Assembly (NCBI GenBank): GCA_009763385.1
Contig: CM019824.1
Coordinates: forward strand, 178,850,725 to 178,914,724
DNA from: Coix lacryma-jobi var. lacryma-jobi
Lineage: Eukaryota > Streptophyta > Magnoliopsida > Poales > Poaceae
Reading direction: 5' to 3'
DNA: 64,000 nt
How positions within the stretch are numbered: position 1 is the stretch's first letter; every line of letters starts with the position of its first letter. Positions 53,404 to 64,000 of this stretch are shown here, piece by piece. The notes under the pieces are model-generated. The model saw only the letters and a list, made by a program, of their open reading frames with translations, was not told the origin of the DNA and made no database searches. The position numbers were made by a program, and so were the translations under genes.

Positions 53404-56400
53404 AGGCCAGCGCCCAAATCTACCACAAAGTTTAAAAGTCTGAACAAACTATGTCTTACATCTGAAAGTAAACATCATTGCAACAAAAGGTACTCCTACC
53501 AGAGCAACTATGCTAGAGATTTTATGCATCATTTTCACCATCAACTTGCTGCTTCTCGGTACCCAAACCAACACCTTGATCACCCCCTACCGTGTCATTG
53601 GTCTTCAGAACCTCTAGCCCCACTAGGTTATTATCCCTGCCTGGAAGGATGATCCGTGCCCTTGCCACTAGATAAGTTCTCTGCCTCTTCCCCTGCAAGA
53701 GTGCATCATTAACTTCAGAGTCTGATAATTTACAGAAATCCTTTGCCAGCTTCTTAATTATGTCCTTTTGTATTGTTGGGGGAGAAATATTACAACCCAA
53801 GCATTTTTTGTGTGAATAAACATTTGGTTTAAATCCCAGATTCGAGTTTTTGATTCTTGGGCTTCTTCTTACCTCTGTTTCCACTGTGGCCCCTGACCTC
53901 TTCTGAGCTTTCCCTTTTGCATTTGCCTTTGTATCCATCTCTTAGTCCTTGTCCTTGTCTTCCTCCCCTGAGTCTGTTTGATCAGACAAACAGCAGATTT
54001 TGAAATTTGGACAATTAGCAGGGATTGAGAACTGGACAGAGGTTGTGCTAGGTTCCAGAAAATGAGGAAAGGCAGCAGAGGTCAAAAGATGTCTTGACCA
54101 ATCAAAGCTACTAGTACTGACCAGTTGAGCTGTGAAAAAACTGACCCACTTGACAGGTATGGAGATGCTTGAGAGAGCAGAATTACCTGGAGAAAAGAAC
54201 CGAGCCCAAAGGTTGGAGACTTCAGGACTCATTGTGAAGGACCAAGCAGTATCACTTTCTATGCTTGCCAAGGAAGTAGACCTGGTTGCTGAGAAGTGGA
54301 AATTGTCACCAACCATGGCTTGCAGCACATCATTCTCATCAGGTAAGAGGTCTCTTTGTTGGGCCAAGTTTAGCTGAGACTCATTTTCAAGGCCCAGGAA
54401 TCCCTTTTCTGTGGGCTGACCATCATCCATATGCTCATGGGCCAGCTTCTGGTTCTGGTGTTGGGCCTTAGGAGGACCATTTGCCACAGGCCCATTATTA
54501 GTTTGAAAACCCCCGGGAAAGGCATTCTGCAGGTTCTGTTCTAGGAAATCAAATGGTTCAGGAACTCCCAAGTCCCTCTCATCTGATCCACTCCCTTCAT
54601 GCCCCAAGCCAATCTGTTCCTGAATATGAGCCCCCAGGTCACTATCCTCATCATGCTCTCCACTGGTTAGCTGATCAGGCTCAATTTCTTCTACTATGAA
54701 ATTTAAGGGAGATTCCTGAACAACTGGCATCTGCTCATTTTCTACACCTTGTTCCTGTTCCTCCTGGACTGCCAAGTTCTCAGCCCCAGCTTGCCCCTGT
54801 TCAGCATGATTCTGCAAATTTAACTAAAAAACTTCCCCCTCTCCTTGAAGCAGATACTGTGTTTGCACCCCTTGGCCAAAGGGATCATTTTCAACTGGAT
54901 TGATGATGACTGGATTCAGATCCAAATCCATTGGTGGTTGATTCAGATTTAATTGAATTGGAGCCTATCCTGGTGGCCCATTTAAGTTTGCATTTTGCTC
55001 CAAGATATGCTCTCCAAGGTTCTGCTGGTTTATGTTCGGCAGCTGCTCTGGCCAGGGGTCCCATTCCCCCTGGTCTTGTCCATTTGGCTCTTGAGCCTGA
55101 CCCTCTCCCTGCTCCTGATTGTTCTCTGCTTGTGCATCCTCCTCCATCAGCTCCACTGGTTGCCCCAGCCCAAAGAAGTCAAACGGTAGGGGATCTTCAA
55201 GAACTAGGTTGTCAGGTAAGGGATCCTCTGGGGGTGGTATTTCTTCAGGCTGCTTGTACCTCAACACTTCACATTGAACAGTCCAAGATTCCCCCCCCAT
55301 CGTGTCAGGGCTTTCATAGACAATGAATTGCGGAACCTTCTGAACATCCTTAACCCTAGCTCTTACCAAAAGCCTAGCACGAAAGCTGGGATCCGACTGA
55401 ATCAGCAGGACTCTAGCAAACTCCCCCACAACGTGCTGCACATGCCTTTCAGAAATGAAATCCGAGGAGAAATCCAAAAGAAGCAGCCAACAGTCATGAT
55501 TAAAATCCGTGCCCCTCCAGTTTCTAGCCTTATCATGATCCACAAAAGACACCGTGACATTATCAAAGATGTGCGGACTATCCTGAACAAGCATATCCCT
55601 GGTGTACGGGTGTGTGAGCCTGACTAGCGCTTGTCCCAAACTGGTTGGCTGAATATTCTCATACTGGACCCTCATTTGCCCTCTAAGAAAATCCCTAAGA
55701 ACACCTTTAACAGCAGGGAAGTGCATTGGATTACCGGGGAGAGGATTGAAGATGGCGATTGCAAGATTCTCATTTGTCGCAGGCGGACGAACCGGAGCCA
55801 CCGCACGAACCAAAAGCCGGCGATTGGGCACGTCTTCATGCTCCAGGTGCTCCGGGATGAAGGGAGCGGGGTCCGCACGCTGGAACGCCATGCCTTCTTC
55901 TCCGAGAATGGAGTTACTGAGGGACAGCAATGGCGGAGGAGAACGAGGGCTTTCGGGCTGCACTGTAGAGGGGGCACAGTGCAGGGAGAGCGGAGAGCAA
56001 GGTGAAGAGTCGGGGACCGACCGTTCCACCGTACGCAATAAGTGCTCTGTTCTTGAGGACTCCTCCCGAGATGGGCCGCTGGGCCGCAAGGCCCAGGGAA
56101 CAATCTTGACTTCCATTATTTTCCTGTTGGGCCAAAGGGATTTTGACAAATCACTAAAGGAAGCGAAGACGGGAGGCCTGGATGAGGACGGCTGAGCATT
56201 GATAGATCGAAACCAGCTCGAAACCGGGGAAATCAATTTCTTCCCATTGGCCCACCTAGGATTTACTGGTTTGGAAAGATTCACTTGTCGGCCGAGGGGG
56301 CGAAACAAGGGACAAGAATCAGCAATGTGCCCAACCGCCTTGCACTCATGGCATCTAATAGGCCGGTTGCAATTAACCCGTCAATGGTCATTGGAGAGAC

Positions 56401-56867
56401 AGCGACTGCAGAGCCTGGGTTGGGCTCGTCCCGCGTGCTTAGACGAGGCATGAAGGTCAGCGGCTCTCGGGAAGACCAGCCATTTGAAAACAGAAGCACG
56501 CGGCCTCATCCTCGGCAAAGCTTCAGAAGAAGCAGCCATGGCGGCCATGGCCAAGGGAGACCCCAAAGGAATCGCATTAGCACCTGTAACAAGCTGAGCT
56601 CTGACTACATCAGCGAAAGAGCCGGAAGGCGAGATGGGATTAACAAGAGCCATTGACCCTCCGAAATGCACAGCCTTGGCTCCCGAACGAACTGAATTAG
56701 AAACAAGAGCCGGAGAAGGACCAAGCGGAACAACATTGGCGCCAGAAAGGACAGCAGAGGGGACAACAGAGGGGTTTCCACGAAGAGTCTTGCGGGAGTG
56801 CGCTTGAGACCAAGATTGATCTTCCTCCTGGAGGAAGAGCTGGTACTCCGATTGCCAATTGGGACTC

Positions 56868-59649
56868 TGAAAGGTCCTAGTTTGGTTTTGGTAATTGAGT
56901 GACAACTTAGGTGGACTAATATGTGTTTGAAGTGAATTACACAGGTGATTAGTCCATAAGTGATCATGTGTGAGCAACATATGCCATAGAGGTGAAATGG
57001 CTTGGAATATGTCGCAAGGCTCACACATGTGAAGAAGGAGCTTAATGCACATGAAACATGACATGTGGTCATGTGGCTAAGATGGTGAAGATCAAGGCAA
57101 GACTTGGCTTGATGGACCGGTTGCGAAGGTGAAGGGCAAGTTGAGGCTTTGAAGCCGTTGGTACCGAGTGTCGGGAGGCTTAAGCAATACTTGGCGCCGA
57201 AGGACCGAAGCGGTGGTGAAGAGCAAGTGATGTCAAGATCGATGGACCATGGAGGCCATGTGATGATATGAAGTGGATCATATCATTTGATGAAGAGGAT
57301 TGGTGCATGTGTTGCATCAACACCGGAGGAGATGGAATGGAATGCGCAAGGCAAAGGTATACTTGTAGGGCATTTCATTTCACCGGTCATAGGTGTGTAG
57401 AGAAGATTATGACCGGGTTTAGGATAGATGGCCGTACTATTAAGAGGAGCAAACTTGTTTGCATATCGGTCATCTAGTGCCACTTGAGCGATCTAACTTT
57501 GCGATGTTGTTAGGATCGAGTGGCGTGGTGAGAGCAAGTGAAAATCCTTTGAAAAATGATTGTGAAAATGCTAACACACATGCACATGTTGTTGTACACT
57601 TGGTGGTGTTGGCACATTTGCAAAGGAGAAGTTGTTGGAGTTGATTTGGATCAACACAGAGAAGAAAAGGGAAGTTTTCTGAGTATGGTCGGTAGTACCG
57701 CCTAGGGGGGTTGGTAGTACCGCCCATGGGTGCTGCGTGCAACCTTCTCTGTGTTGGGGCTGATTTGGCCTGGCGGTAGTACCGCCATAACCTCGGTACT
57801 ACCGCCCGCGGTGGTACCGACCAGAGGGTCGGTGGTACCGTGGCCCTGAAGGGTTTTGCAGGCTCTCTGTGTTGAGCTGAGTTTGGCCTGCCGGTAGTAC
57901 CGCCATAGGGTCGGTACTACTGACCGTTGGAGGTTTCGAGATGTGAGGAGTTTGGAAGCTCTCTGGAAGTGGCCAGTTTTGGCCTGGCGGTAGTACCGCC
58001 ATTATGTCGGTACTACCGCCCTCGGTGGTACCGAGGTCAGGAAGTTGTCTGGGAGCTCTCTGTGTAAGTCCCAGGATGACTTGTCGGTAGTACCGCCATA
58101 GGGCCGGTACTACCGACCTTTGGAAGATCCGATGGCGAAGGAGTTCGGGGCTCTCTGTATAGTCCCCAGTTTGGCCTGTCGGTAGTACCGCCATAGGGCC
58201 GGTACTACCGACCGTCGGAGGTACCGACCAGGAGTCGGTTGTTCGTTTTGGTCAACGCGCCGTGTGTAACGGCTAGTTCTGACACTGTCGGTACTACCGC
58301 CCAGGGGGTCGGTACTACCGACCGAAGCGCAGAAAAGGGGAAACGGCTAGTTGGCCGCTCCCCTCTATATATAGTCGTTGGGGCCGGCTTTGGGCCTGCT
58401 GCTGGAGCACTCCAAAGCCTTGGTGGCTCGTGTGGATGTGCTTGTGAGCCCTCTAACACATATATGCTTTAGTGCTTATCCGATTGTGTGAGAGAGCGAT
58501 CCTAGTGCGTTGCTTTGAGAGATAGCATCGAGTGGCACTAGGTGTTCGAGTTGCAAGCCGGTGTGCTTATTACTCTTGGAGGTTGCCACCTCCTAGACGG
58601 CTTGGTGCGTGTCTCCGTCGTGAAGCCCGCGTGAAGATTGTGCGTGACTCCGGAGAAGCTTTGTGAGGGGCATTGTGCTCGTCCCGCGAGAGATCGCGAA
58701 GAGCAACTCTAGTGGAAAGAGGCGTGAAGAGCGCCAAGTGGTCCGGCCGGATCGAACGCTAGAGCTCTTGGTGAGCACTCCATCGTGGAGAGCGTGACTT
58801 AGGGTCACCACTAGCAAGAGGATCGGCGGCAACCTTGGGCTTGCTTCAACGGGGACTAGCTTGGTGGCAACCAAGTGAACCTCGGGATAAAATCGTTTGT
58901 CCCCCGTCTCTTGTTGCTCTTATTATTCTTGTTTCCTTGCATATTACGCTTGTTCTTGTGTTCTTCGTGTTCTTTCTCCCTCCTTCACTCTATCTTAGGT
59001 TGGGAAGACTCGATCTACCTTTTGGAAAGGAATCAAGACGTGGGGAAGCTACATTCGTCATCTACATCATCTAGGAAAGTGGGGTAATTGCTAGATCTGA
59101 GATTGCATCTCATCCCCTTCGATTTCGTAGCTTCCTGCAGGTGCTCGGTAGTACCGGCTTGGAAGCCCGGTAGTACCGGCATCGGTAGTACCGGCCCTAC
59201 AGCTCGGTAGTACCGACTGTCTGGTGTTTACACTAGCTTGTATTGCAATACTATCTCTTGTGCTAGTGTTTAGGTGCTTAGTTTGTGTAGCTAAGTTGAG
59301 CTCTCTAAATTTGGCTTGTGTAGCCTTGTTATTGAGCATTGCTAGTGAGCTTAGGCTTTGTGCTTTGCTTGCTAGATTGCATAGGAGCTCCCCCGTGCTT
59401 GAAGTACTAGTTGCATAGGCTTGTGTGACCTTGCTTCTAGAATTGGTTAGGTGAGCTCTAGCTAGCCCGACACCTTATTTGCATTGATTAGGATCTTTTG
59501 TAAGGTGTCATAGAGTATAGGTAGAGGGGTGTAGTCTTGGCTAGACCGATAGTTTTAATTCCGCATTTGTTTCGGTTAGCCGCTCCGATTAAGTTTAATT
59601 TTAAAAAGGACTATTCACCCCCCCTCTAGTCCGCCATCTCGACCCTTCA
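56868..59649 (+). mobile_element. Solo LTR, 2.78 kb, inserted in the LINE
   Basis: It begins TGAAAGGTC and ends GACCCTTCA (TG...CA with short inverted ends), flanked by GACTC (56863-56867) and GACCC (59650-59654), a 4/5 match to a 5-bp TSD. No internal domain, PBS or second LTR is present. A TATA box TATATATA lies at 58366-58373. It presumably arose by LTR-LTR recombination. Superfamily not decided from the LTR alone. Confidence 0.78.
57685..59215. repeat. GGTAGTACCG / CGGTACTACC motif cluster
   Basis: About 18 copies of CGGTAGTACC or its complement, mostly arranged as facing pairs such as CGGTAGTACCGCCATAGGG...CGGTACTACCG. The main block is 57685-58330 and a second lies at 59146-59212. Confidence 0.9.
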
Positions 59650-60103
59650 GACCCCCATTTCCCCAAAGGAAGAAATAAACTTTAAAGGCCGCACAAGAAT
59701 AGGAACGAAGGTTGAGAATGAAGAAGGCCACCGCTTTGGTGGAGACCACAAATTTGAACGTACGATCTCCAAGCTGAGAGATGAAAAAATCTTTCGCAAG
59801 CCCACCAATGGCAGATTGCAGAAGAACTCCAACCGAATCAGAAGAGAGACGAAACTTACAGCGGCCAAATGCCGCCACTAGGGAGAAAGAGGCACGATCA
59901 AACACCGAATGCGTGACGGAGGCAGAGAATTTGCGCTGAATGGCTTCCTGAATGGCAAGGCCATCACTGAAGGAAAGATCAGCAAACTTCATGGATGAGG
60001 GGCATGGAACACACCTTAAGAGCTTGGGGGGAGGATATGCTCAACGGAAACACCCGAACTGAGAGCCATCACCGATCGCAACGGCCCTTGTAATATATTA
60101 GTT

Positions 60104-60779
60104 GACAAGCAATAGTAGTACATACTAAATAATGAATTATACAGTGATATATAACCTACATTCCATTATGTTTCATACTAGAAACAAGTGAGCAATCATC
60201 AAAGCCCTAAGAAACAGCTAGACATACAAATGATGTAATCTCACAATGAACTAAATCAATCTGTGCAGGATATCAGATTCAGTATGTTCAATAGTCAGCA
60301 TGTTTACGGAGGCTTTGTGCAAACTACATGGTTTCCACTAGAAAAAACATTGTCATGTGATCACATTGTTCATTGTAACCTACTTATCAGACTCCATACA
60401 CATATTCATCGTTACATACTGTCATTAATGATTTCTCGATAATCCCAGCTTGCAAATAACAATAATAATCGGGTATCTCCAAACACATGTCAATTGCTGC
60501 ATTTGAGAATGCACGACACAAAATTATACTCTAGACCTACTACAACCACGAGGTTGGCGCAAAGCCGCAAACGATCAGTTAAGCAGGATAGAAGCGGATT
60601 CGAGATTGTGCAAACAATTCAATTACCGGGAATAGACGAGGGGAGGAGTATGAGGGGGTAGGTACCTTACGGGAGTGGAGGGGAGGTGCGCGCCATAGTC
60701 ACCGGCGATCACTCCGTGATCGGAATTGCTTTTTGATTCTTTAGCTCCGCTACCTCATTTATCGATGGAATGATTCCAC
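60104..60779. other. Intergenic upstream of the PRMT7 gene
   Basis: No gene seen, AT-rich. Sequence around 60650-60720 becomes GC-richer. Confidence 0.5.
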
Positions 60780-60782
60780 TTA

Positions 60783-61067
60783 GGTACTGTTTGTTTCCTC
60801 GCTTTTGACCCTGTAACCATTTGCGGCGTGATTGGCTCCTCTTACTGCATGTTTGTTTCGGCTACCGCGGATCCGTTCACAGGGAAATCCGATATGGACG
60901 CTCGAAGGATTGTTACCGCCCACCTCTGCGCTCCATCCATTTACGCCGCTCGTGGGTCGTCGCATGCTGCAACCAAACAAAGCACGTTTTTCGTTGCAAT
61001 ATAACAGGTAGCGGTAGCGACGCTTTCCATTTACGTTACCACTCCCTAGGTTCAACCAAATAGCACC
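60783..61067. mobile_element. Tourist-like MITE, 285 bp
   Basis: Ends GGTACTGTTTGTTTCC and complement of GGTGCTATTTGGTTGAACC, with TTA at 60780-60782 and 61068-61070. It lies about 260 bp before the PRMT7 start and could contain part of its promoter. Confidence 0.75.
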
Positions 61068-61326
61068 TTAGATTTTTTTTTTGGAGGGAGGAGACCAGCA
61101 GCGACTCAGCGACAAAGAGCAGTTAGTTGGTCGGCCTGGCGCAGGCAGCTGTGAGGCCGTGAATGGGCTAAGCCCAATGAAGCCGGGCTTCGCGTTTAGG
61201 GACCGCCCCGGCCCATATGCTCAGAGCATCATCCACGTCCGTTCGAAAACGAACGGCCTCGATCTGCCACGTGTCATCGAGGCCGCCAGGAGAGGGCATC
61301 CACCGGCGCCGCCTCGCCGTCCGCCC

Positions 61327-63893
61327 ATGCCGAGCTGCCTCCTCGGCATCGCGCCACGCCCACCGCCGGCCGCTCTCCGCCGCCTCCTCCGCCGCCGCAG
61401 AATGGCCTCCTCCGGGCCGGCCCGCGCCTTCCAGCTCCGCCTCAACCCGCTCACAGGCGACTCCGAGTGGCTCGTCGTCGACGAGGCGGAAGCGGAAGCG
61501 GAAGCCGAAGCCGAGGCGCCTGCGCCTGCTCCGACCCACCACAAGCAGCTCCTCGCCGCCACCTCCTACCTCGACATGCTCAACGACGCCTCCCGCAACC
61601 ACGCGTACCGCCTCGCCATCGACGCCACGGTCACGGACCCCACCTCCCGCGTCCTCGACATCGGGTGAGCCGTAGAGCCTCCGTTCTCTTTCAGTTTCAG
61701 CCGCCACCACCAAATGTTGGATTGGTTTTGGCTCCCAAGGATGCTAATGCTCATGTATGGAATCCAGAGCTGGGACGGGGTTGCTGTCCATGATGGCTGC
61801 GCGAGCTTTGGCAGCTGCTGGAGGTGAAGGTAGGGGAAGCGTGTCAGCATGTGAGTCCTACCTTCCAATGGGCAAACTAACACGGAGGGTACTCAGAGCC
61901 AATGGGATGGAAAATAAGGTCAAAGTATTTCACAAGCGATCAGATGAGCTCACAGTTGGGGACGAGCTTGATTCTCGAGCTGATATACTGGTAACCTCTC
62001 ATAGTATTCTGTAGAGCCCCGATGCTCTTATAGCAAAACGCAATTTGCCTCGAATTGAGCCACAGTATTGGTCTGGCAACTATGTACCCTATCAACTGTC
62101 CCACTTATACCTGCTAAAGTTTTGAATTATTGACCCCTCTGTTACCCCCGAGCAACAGATCCCCAGGCAACAACATTTCATAATCATTCGTGCAGTTATC
62201 GATACCCAGTCATTTGGCACCTCTCTGGTTTGTGCAGGTAAGTGAAATTCTTGATTCTGAGCTGTTGGGTGAGGGTCTCATACCTACTCTACAGCATGCG
62301 CATGACATGTTATTGGTGAAAAATCCAAAGACGGTTCCATATCGAGCTACTACGTATGGAGTGGTCAGTACTGCCTGCTGCATTTTTTTTTACATATATA
62401 AGCTCTTCCCGGTGATACCTTGTGATAAATCAACCTCAACCTTTTGGTTTAGTAGTTAGTTGAGAGCACATCCTTGTGGAAGATGCATGATCTGCACAGC
62501 AATGAAGCAAATGCTGAAGATGGTGTGTGGCTTACTCCCAGTGGAACACAAGATGTTCTTTCTGTGAAGTTACAACAACATGCAATGCAATGTGATGCGC
62601 TGGCAGACGAAATTCGATTGGTACGTGGTTTTTCTTCACATGCTGTTTTATATAATGTCGTTCCATGTCCTAATTTCTTTGCTTTAGCTCTCAGAACCCT
62701 TCAAAGTTTTTGAATTTGACTTTTCGAAACGGCCAGATAGTCATCGTGAAACAAAGATTGAGATAAAAGCAACTGCTGATGGGCATGCTCATGCTATTGT
62801 TTCATGGTAAGCATAAGGTCTTGTTGTGTCTCTACTCTCCTAAAATTTCTCTGAATTTGCTTGTGTTCGATTGCAGGTGGGTGCTTCAACTGGATTCTGC
62901 TGGGTCAGTCTTTTACTCAACTGCTCCTGGATGGGCGAGACAATCCAGCAGTGTGGATTTACCACAATATGCCAATGGTTCGAAAAACTATTATGATTCT
63001 CACATTGTGCACTATTTCCTCTTCTCCATTCATTTAAGGAATCCCCCTGGATTAGTTCTTATAGCATGCATGTAAAACTAGTAGTCTATTGTTATTTATA
63101 ATTAAAAACTTTTATTGACACAGCAACAACACAGTGCTGAAATGCAGTAAATCATGTGTTGTATTTTAAGGAAAAAGCACAATGTTACTGTGCCTGCATG
63201 GCAGTGATGATCTTATTGCAAACTATACTGATGCAACCTAGCATCTTGCAGGAGAAATAATTGACTTTGGCATATTATCTTTTGGTGCATGATGTATTTT
63301 AAGAGTTCTAATGCTTTTTCGATATTTTTAGTGTGTAGAAATCTATTTGGAAGTAGACTGTGGAACTGGCAGTTTCTCCATGTGAAGCTTTCAAGACTTC
63401 ACCTAGTTCATTTCTCTACATAGAAACTGGAATAGAATAGCCTTCTAGAAGGGTAATAATACCGTTTGCCGTATCAGCCGGCTTATCAGCCATACTTCGG
63501 CTTATTCTCTCTCACAGAACACTATTTAAACAGCCGAAATCAGCCGTGAAAACGACTAGCCGAACAGCACCATTAGGGCAGGGTGTTTGGAATATTTTAA
63601 GCTTATTTACACCATCTGTTCCCTTATTTCCTTTGCTAGGCACGAAGGATTGGTGTGATCATTGGAAGCAGTGTGTTTGGTTTATACAAGGAACAGGGGC
63701 TCCTGCAAAGAAAGATCAAGCTCTTTCTTTGAGCGCTAGCCATAACCAAACTAGCATCACATATCAGTTGAATATGAATGATGAAGGAAGTAGAAGCCCC
63801 AAAAGTAACCATCTAACATTGTTGCCAGAAAGGGTAGCACTTTATGGTGATAAAGGTTGGAGATCAGCGTTGATAAGTGTAATCAGGAATTCT
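61327..63893 (+). CDS. PRMT7: PRMT7-type protein arginine N-methyltransferase, 5' part
   Basis: Exons in the window: 61327..61664, 61768..61990, 62238..62363, 62456..62620, 62688..62806, 62877..62977, 63640..63893. All phases agree, and a donor GTAAGT at 63894 shows that the gene continues beyond the window. The ATG at 61327 gives a short Arg/Pro-rich, targeting-like leader; 61402 (MASSGPARAFQLRLNPLTG) is the alternative start and matches the usual PRMT7 beginning. Motif I is VLDIGAGTGLLSMMAARA (SAM binding). The double-E loop is SEILDSELLGEG, spanning the exon 2/3 junction. WWVLQLD and KDWCDHWKQCVWF follow, as in PRMT7. The enzyme methylates arginines in proteins with SAM; PRMT7 normally has two tandem methyltransferase modules, and only the first is seen here. 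One intron is long (62978-63639). Confidence 0.94.
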
Positions 63894-64000
63894 GTAAGTA
63901 ATCGCACGATTTACTTGGTATAATATGTTCTTATCCAACTAATATTCCATGAGCTTGTGAATCATACTATGATTGCTCACTGTAACTACTGAAGAATTAT

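Larger units (their letters stand above)
53522..59992 (-). pseudogene. Minus-strand LINE ORF1, DUF4283/zinc-knuckle type, interrupted
   Basis: The N-terminal part (59992-59650, MKFADLSFSDGLAIQEAIQR) fits the DUF4283-like region of plant LINE ORF1. The 56868-59649 LTR then splits it; if the LTR is skipped, the frame resumes at 56867. A double knuckle (CSRCLSNDH / CHECKAVGHIADSC) lies near 56390-56300, broken by a stop between its halves. The long C-terminal region (56308-54965, then 54817-53942 and 53938-53522) is Gln/Glu-rich and interrupted by stops. Role: RNA-binding partner of ORF2; not functional here. Confidence 0.8.
49551..60089 (-). mobile_element. L1-type LINE, minus strand, split by a solo LTR
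   Basis: A perfect 14-bp duplication GTAATATATTAGTT flanks it (49537-49550, 60090-60103). The minus-strand 3' end is a poly(A) tail seen as T8 at 49551-49558. ORF1 runs from about 59992 to 53522 with the LTR insertion inside it, and ORF2 from about 53358 to 49930. Without the 2.8-kb LTR the element is about 7.8 kb, i.e. full length. It is a different LINE family from 27500-34455. Confidence 0.92.

Noticed and set aside
57799..58194. 131-codon ORF in the solo LTR
   Set aside because: Open frame created by the repeated GGTAGTACCG motifs; not conserved-looking.
63450..63575. Possible MITE in the PRMT7 intron (CAGCCGGCTTATCAGCC...)
   Set aside because: Repeated CAGCCG motifs are visible, but I could not define both ends or a target duplication.

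Overview
The window is nuclear DNA of a grass (Poaceae). The evidence is multi-exon plant genes with GC-rich first exons, dense Stowaway and Tourist MITEs, grass-type CACTA ends, Gypsy and L1-type LINE elements, and a miR171 site in a HAM-type GRAS gene. A panicoid (sorghum/maize side) grass fits best by general look; that placement is inference.

Host genes, left to right. (1) 56-1656, minus: four-exon DUF819-type membrane protein, probably plastid-targeted. (2) 4183-4371, plus: 62-codon basic small ORF behind a TATA box, function unknown. (3) 4494-6686, minus: four-exon PPPDE/DeSI-type isopeptidase. (4) 36588-39104, plus: five-exon GH28 polygalacturonase-like protein. (5) 42316-43914, plus: intronless GRAS/HAM regulator with a perfect 21-nt miR171 complement. 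(6) 61327-63893 and beyond the window, plus: 5' part of a PRMT7-type arginine methyltransferase. I reconstructed the spliced genes by hand and their phases agree across every junction. They do not form an operon or pathway.

Mobile DNA fills most of the rest. At 8891-20429 a 419-bp mini-CACTA (TSD ATA) holds an 11.1-kb LTR retrotransposon (9042-20156, TSD GGTTG). No gag-pol was recognised inside it, but on the opposite strand there is an intron-containing, now broken, PF04195-like gene with its own TATA box. At 20675-24151 there is an apparently complete mariner-like element. It has TA target sites, CTCCCTCC inverted ends, an intact four-exon 540-aa DD39D transposase with DLN-type motifs at its N terminus, and an unexpected convergent 205-codon ORF with a CX2C-X19-CX2C zinc-ribbon signature. 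At 27500-34455 is an L1-type LINE with a perfect 14-bp TSD but frameshifted ORFs. At 49551-60089 is a second, minus-strand LINE (another perfect 14-bp TSD), split by a 2.8-kb solo LTR full of GGTAGTACCG inverted motifs.

Between these lie Stowaway, Tourist/PIF, hAT-like and Mutator-like foldback MITEs. The best lead for something undescribed is the mariner element: a two-gene mariner with a zinc-ribbon partner ORF, a triplicated splice acceptor, and a candidate derived MITE (35568-35805) in the same window.
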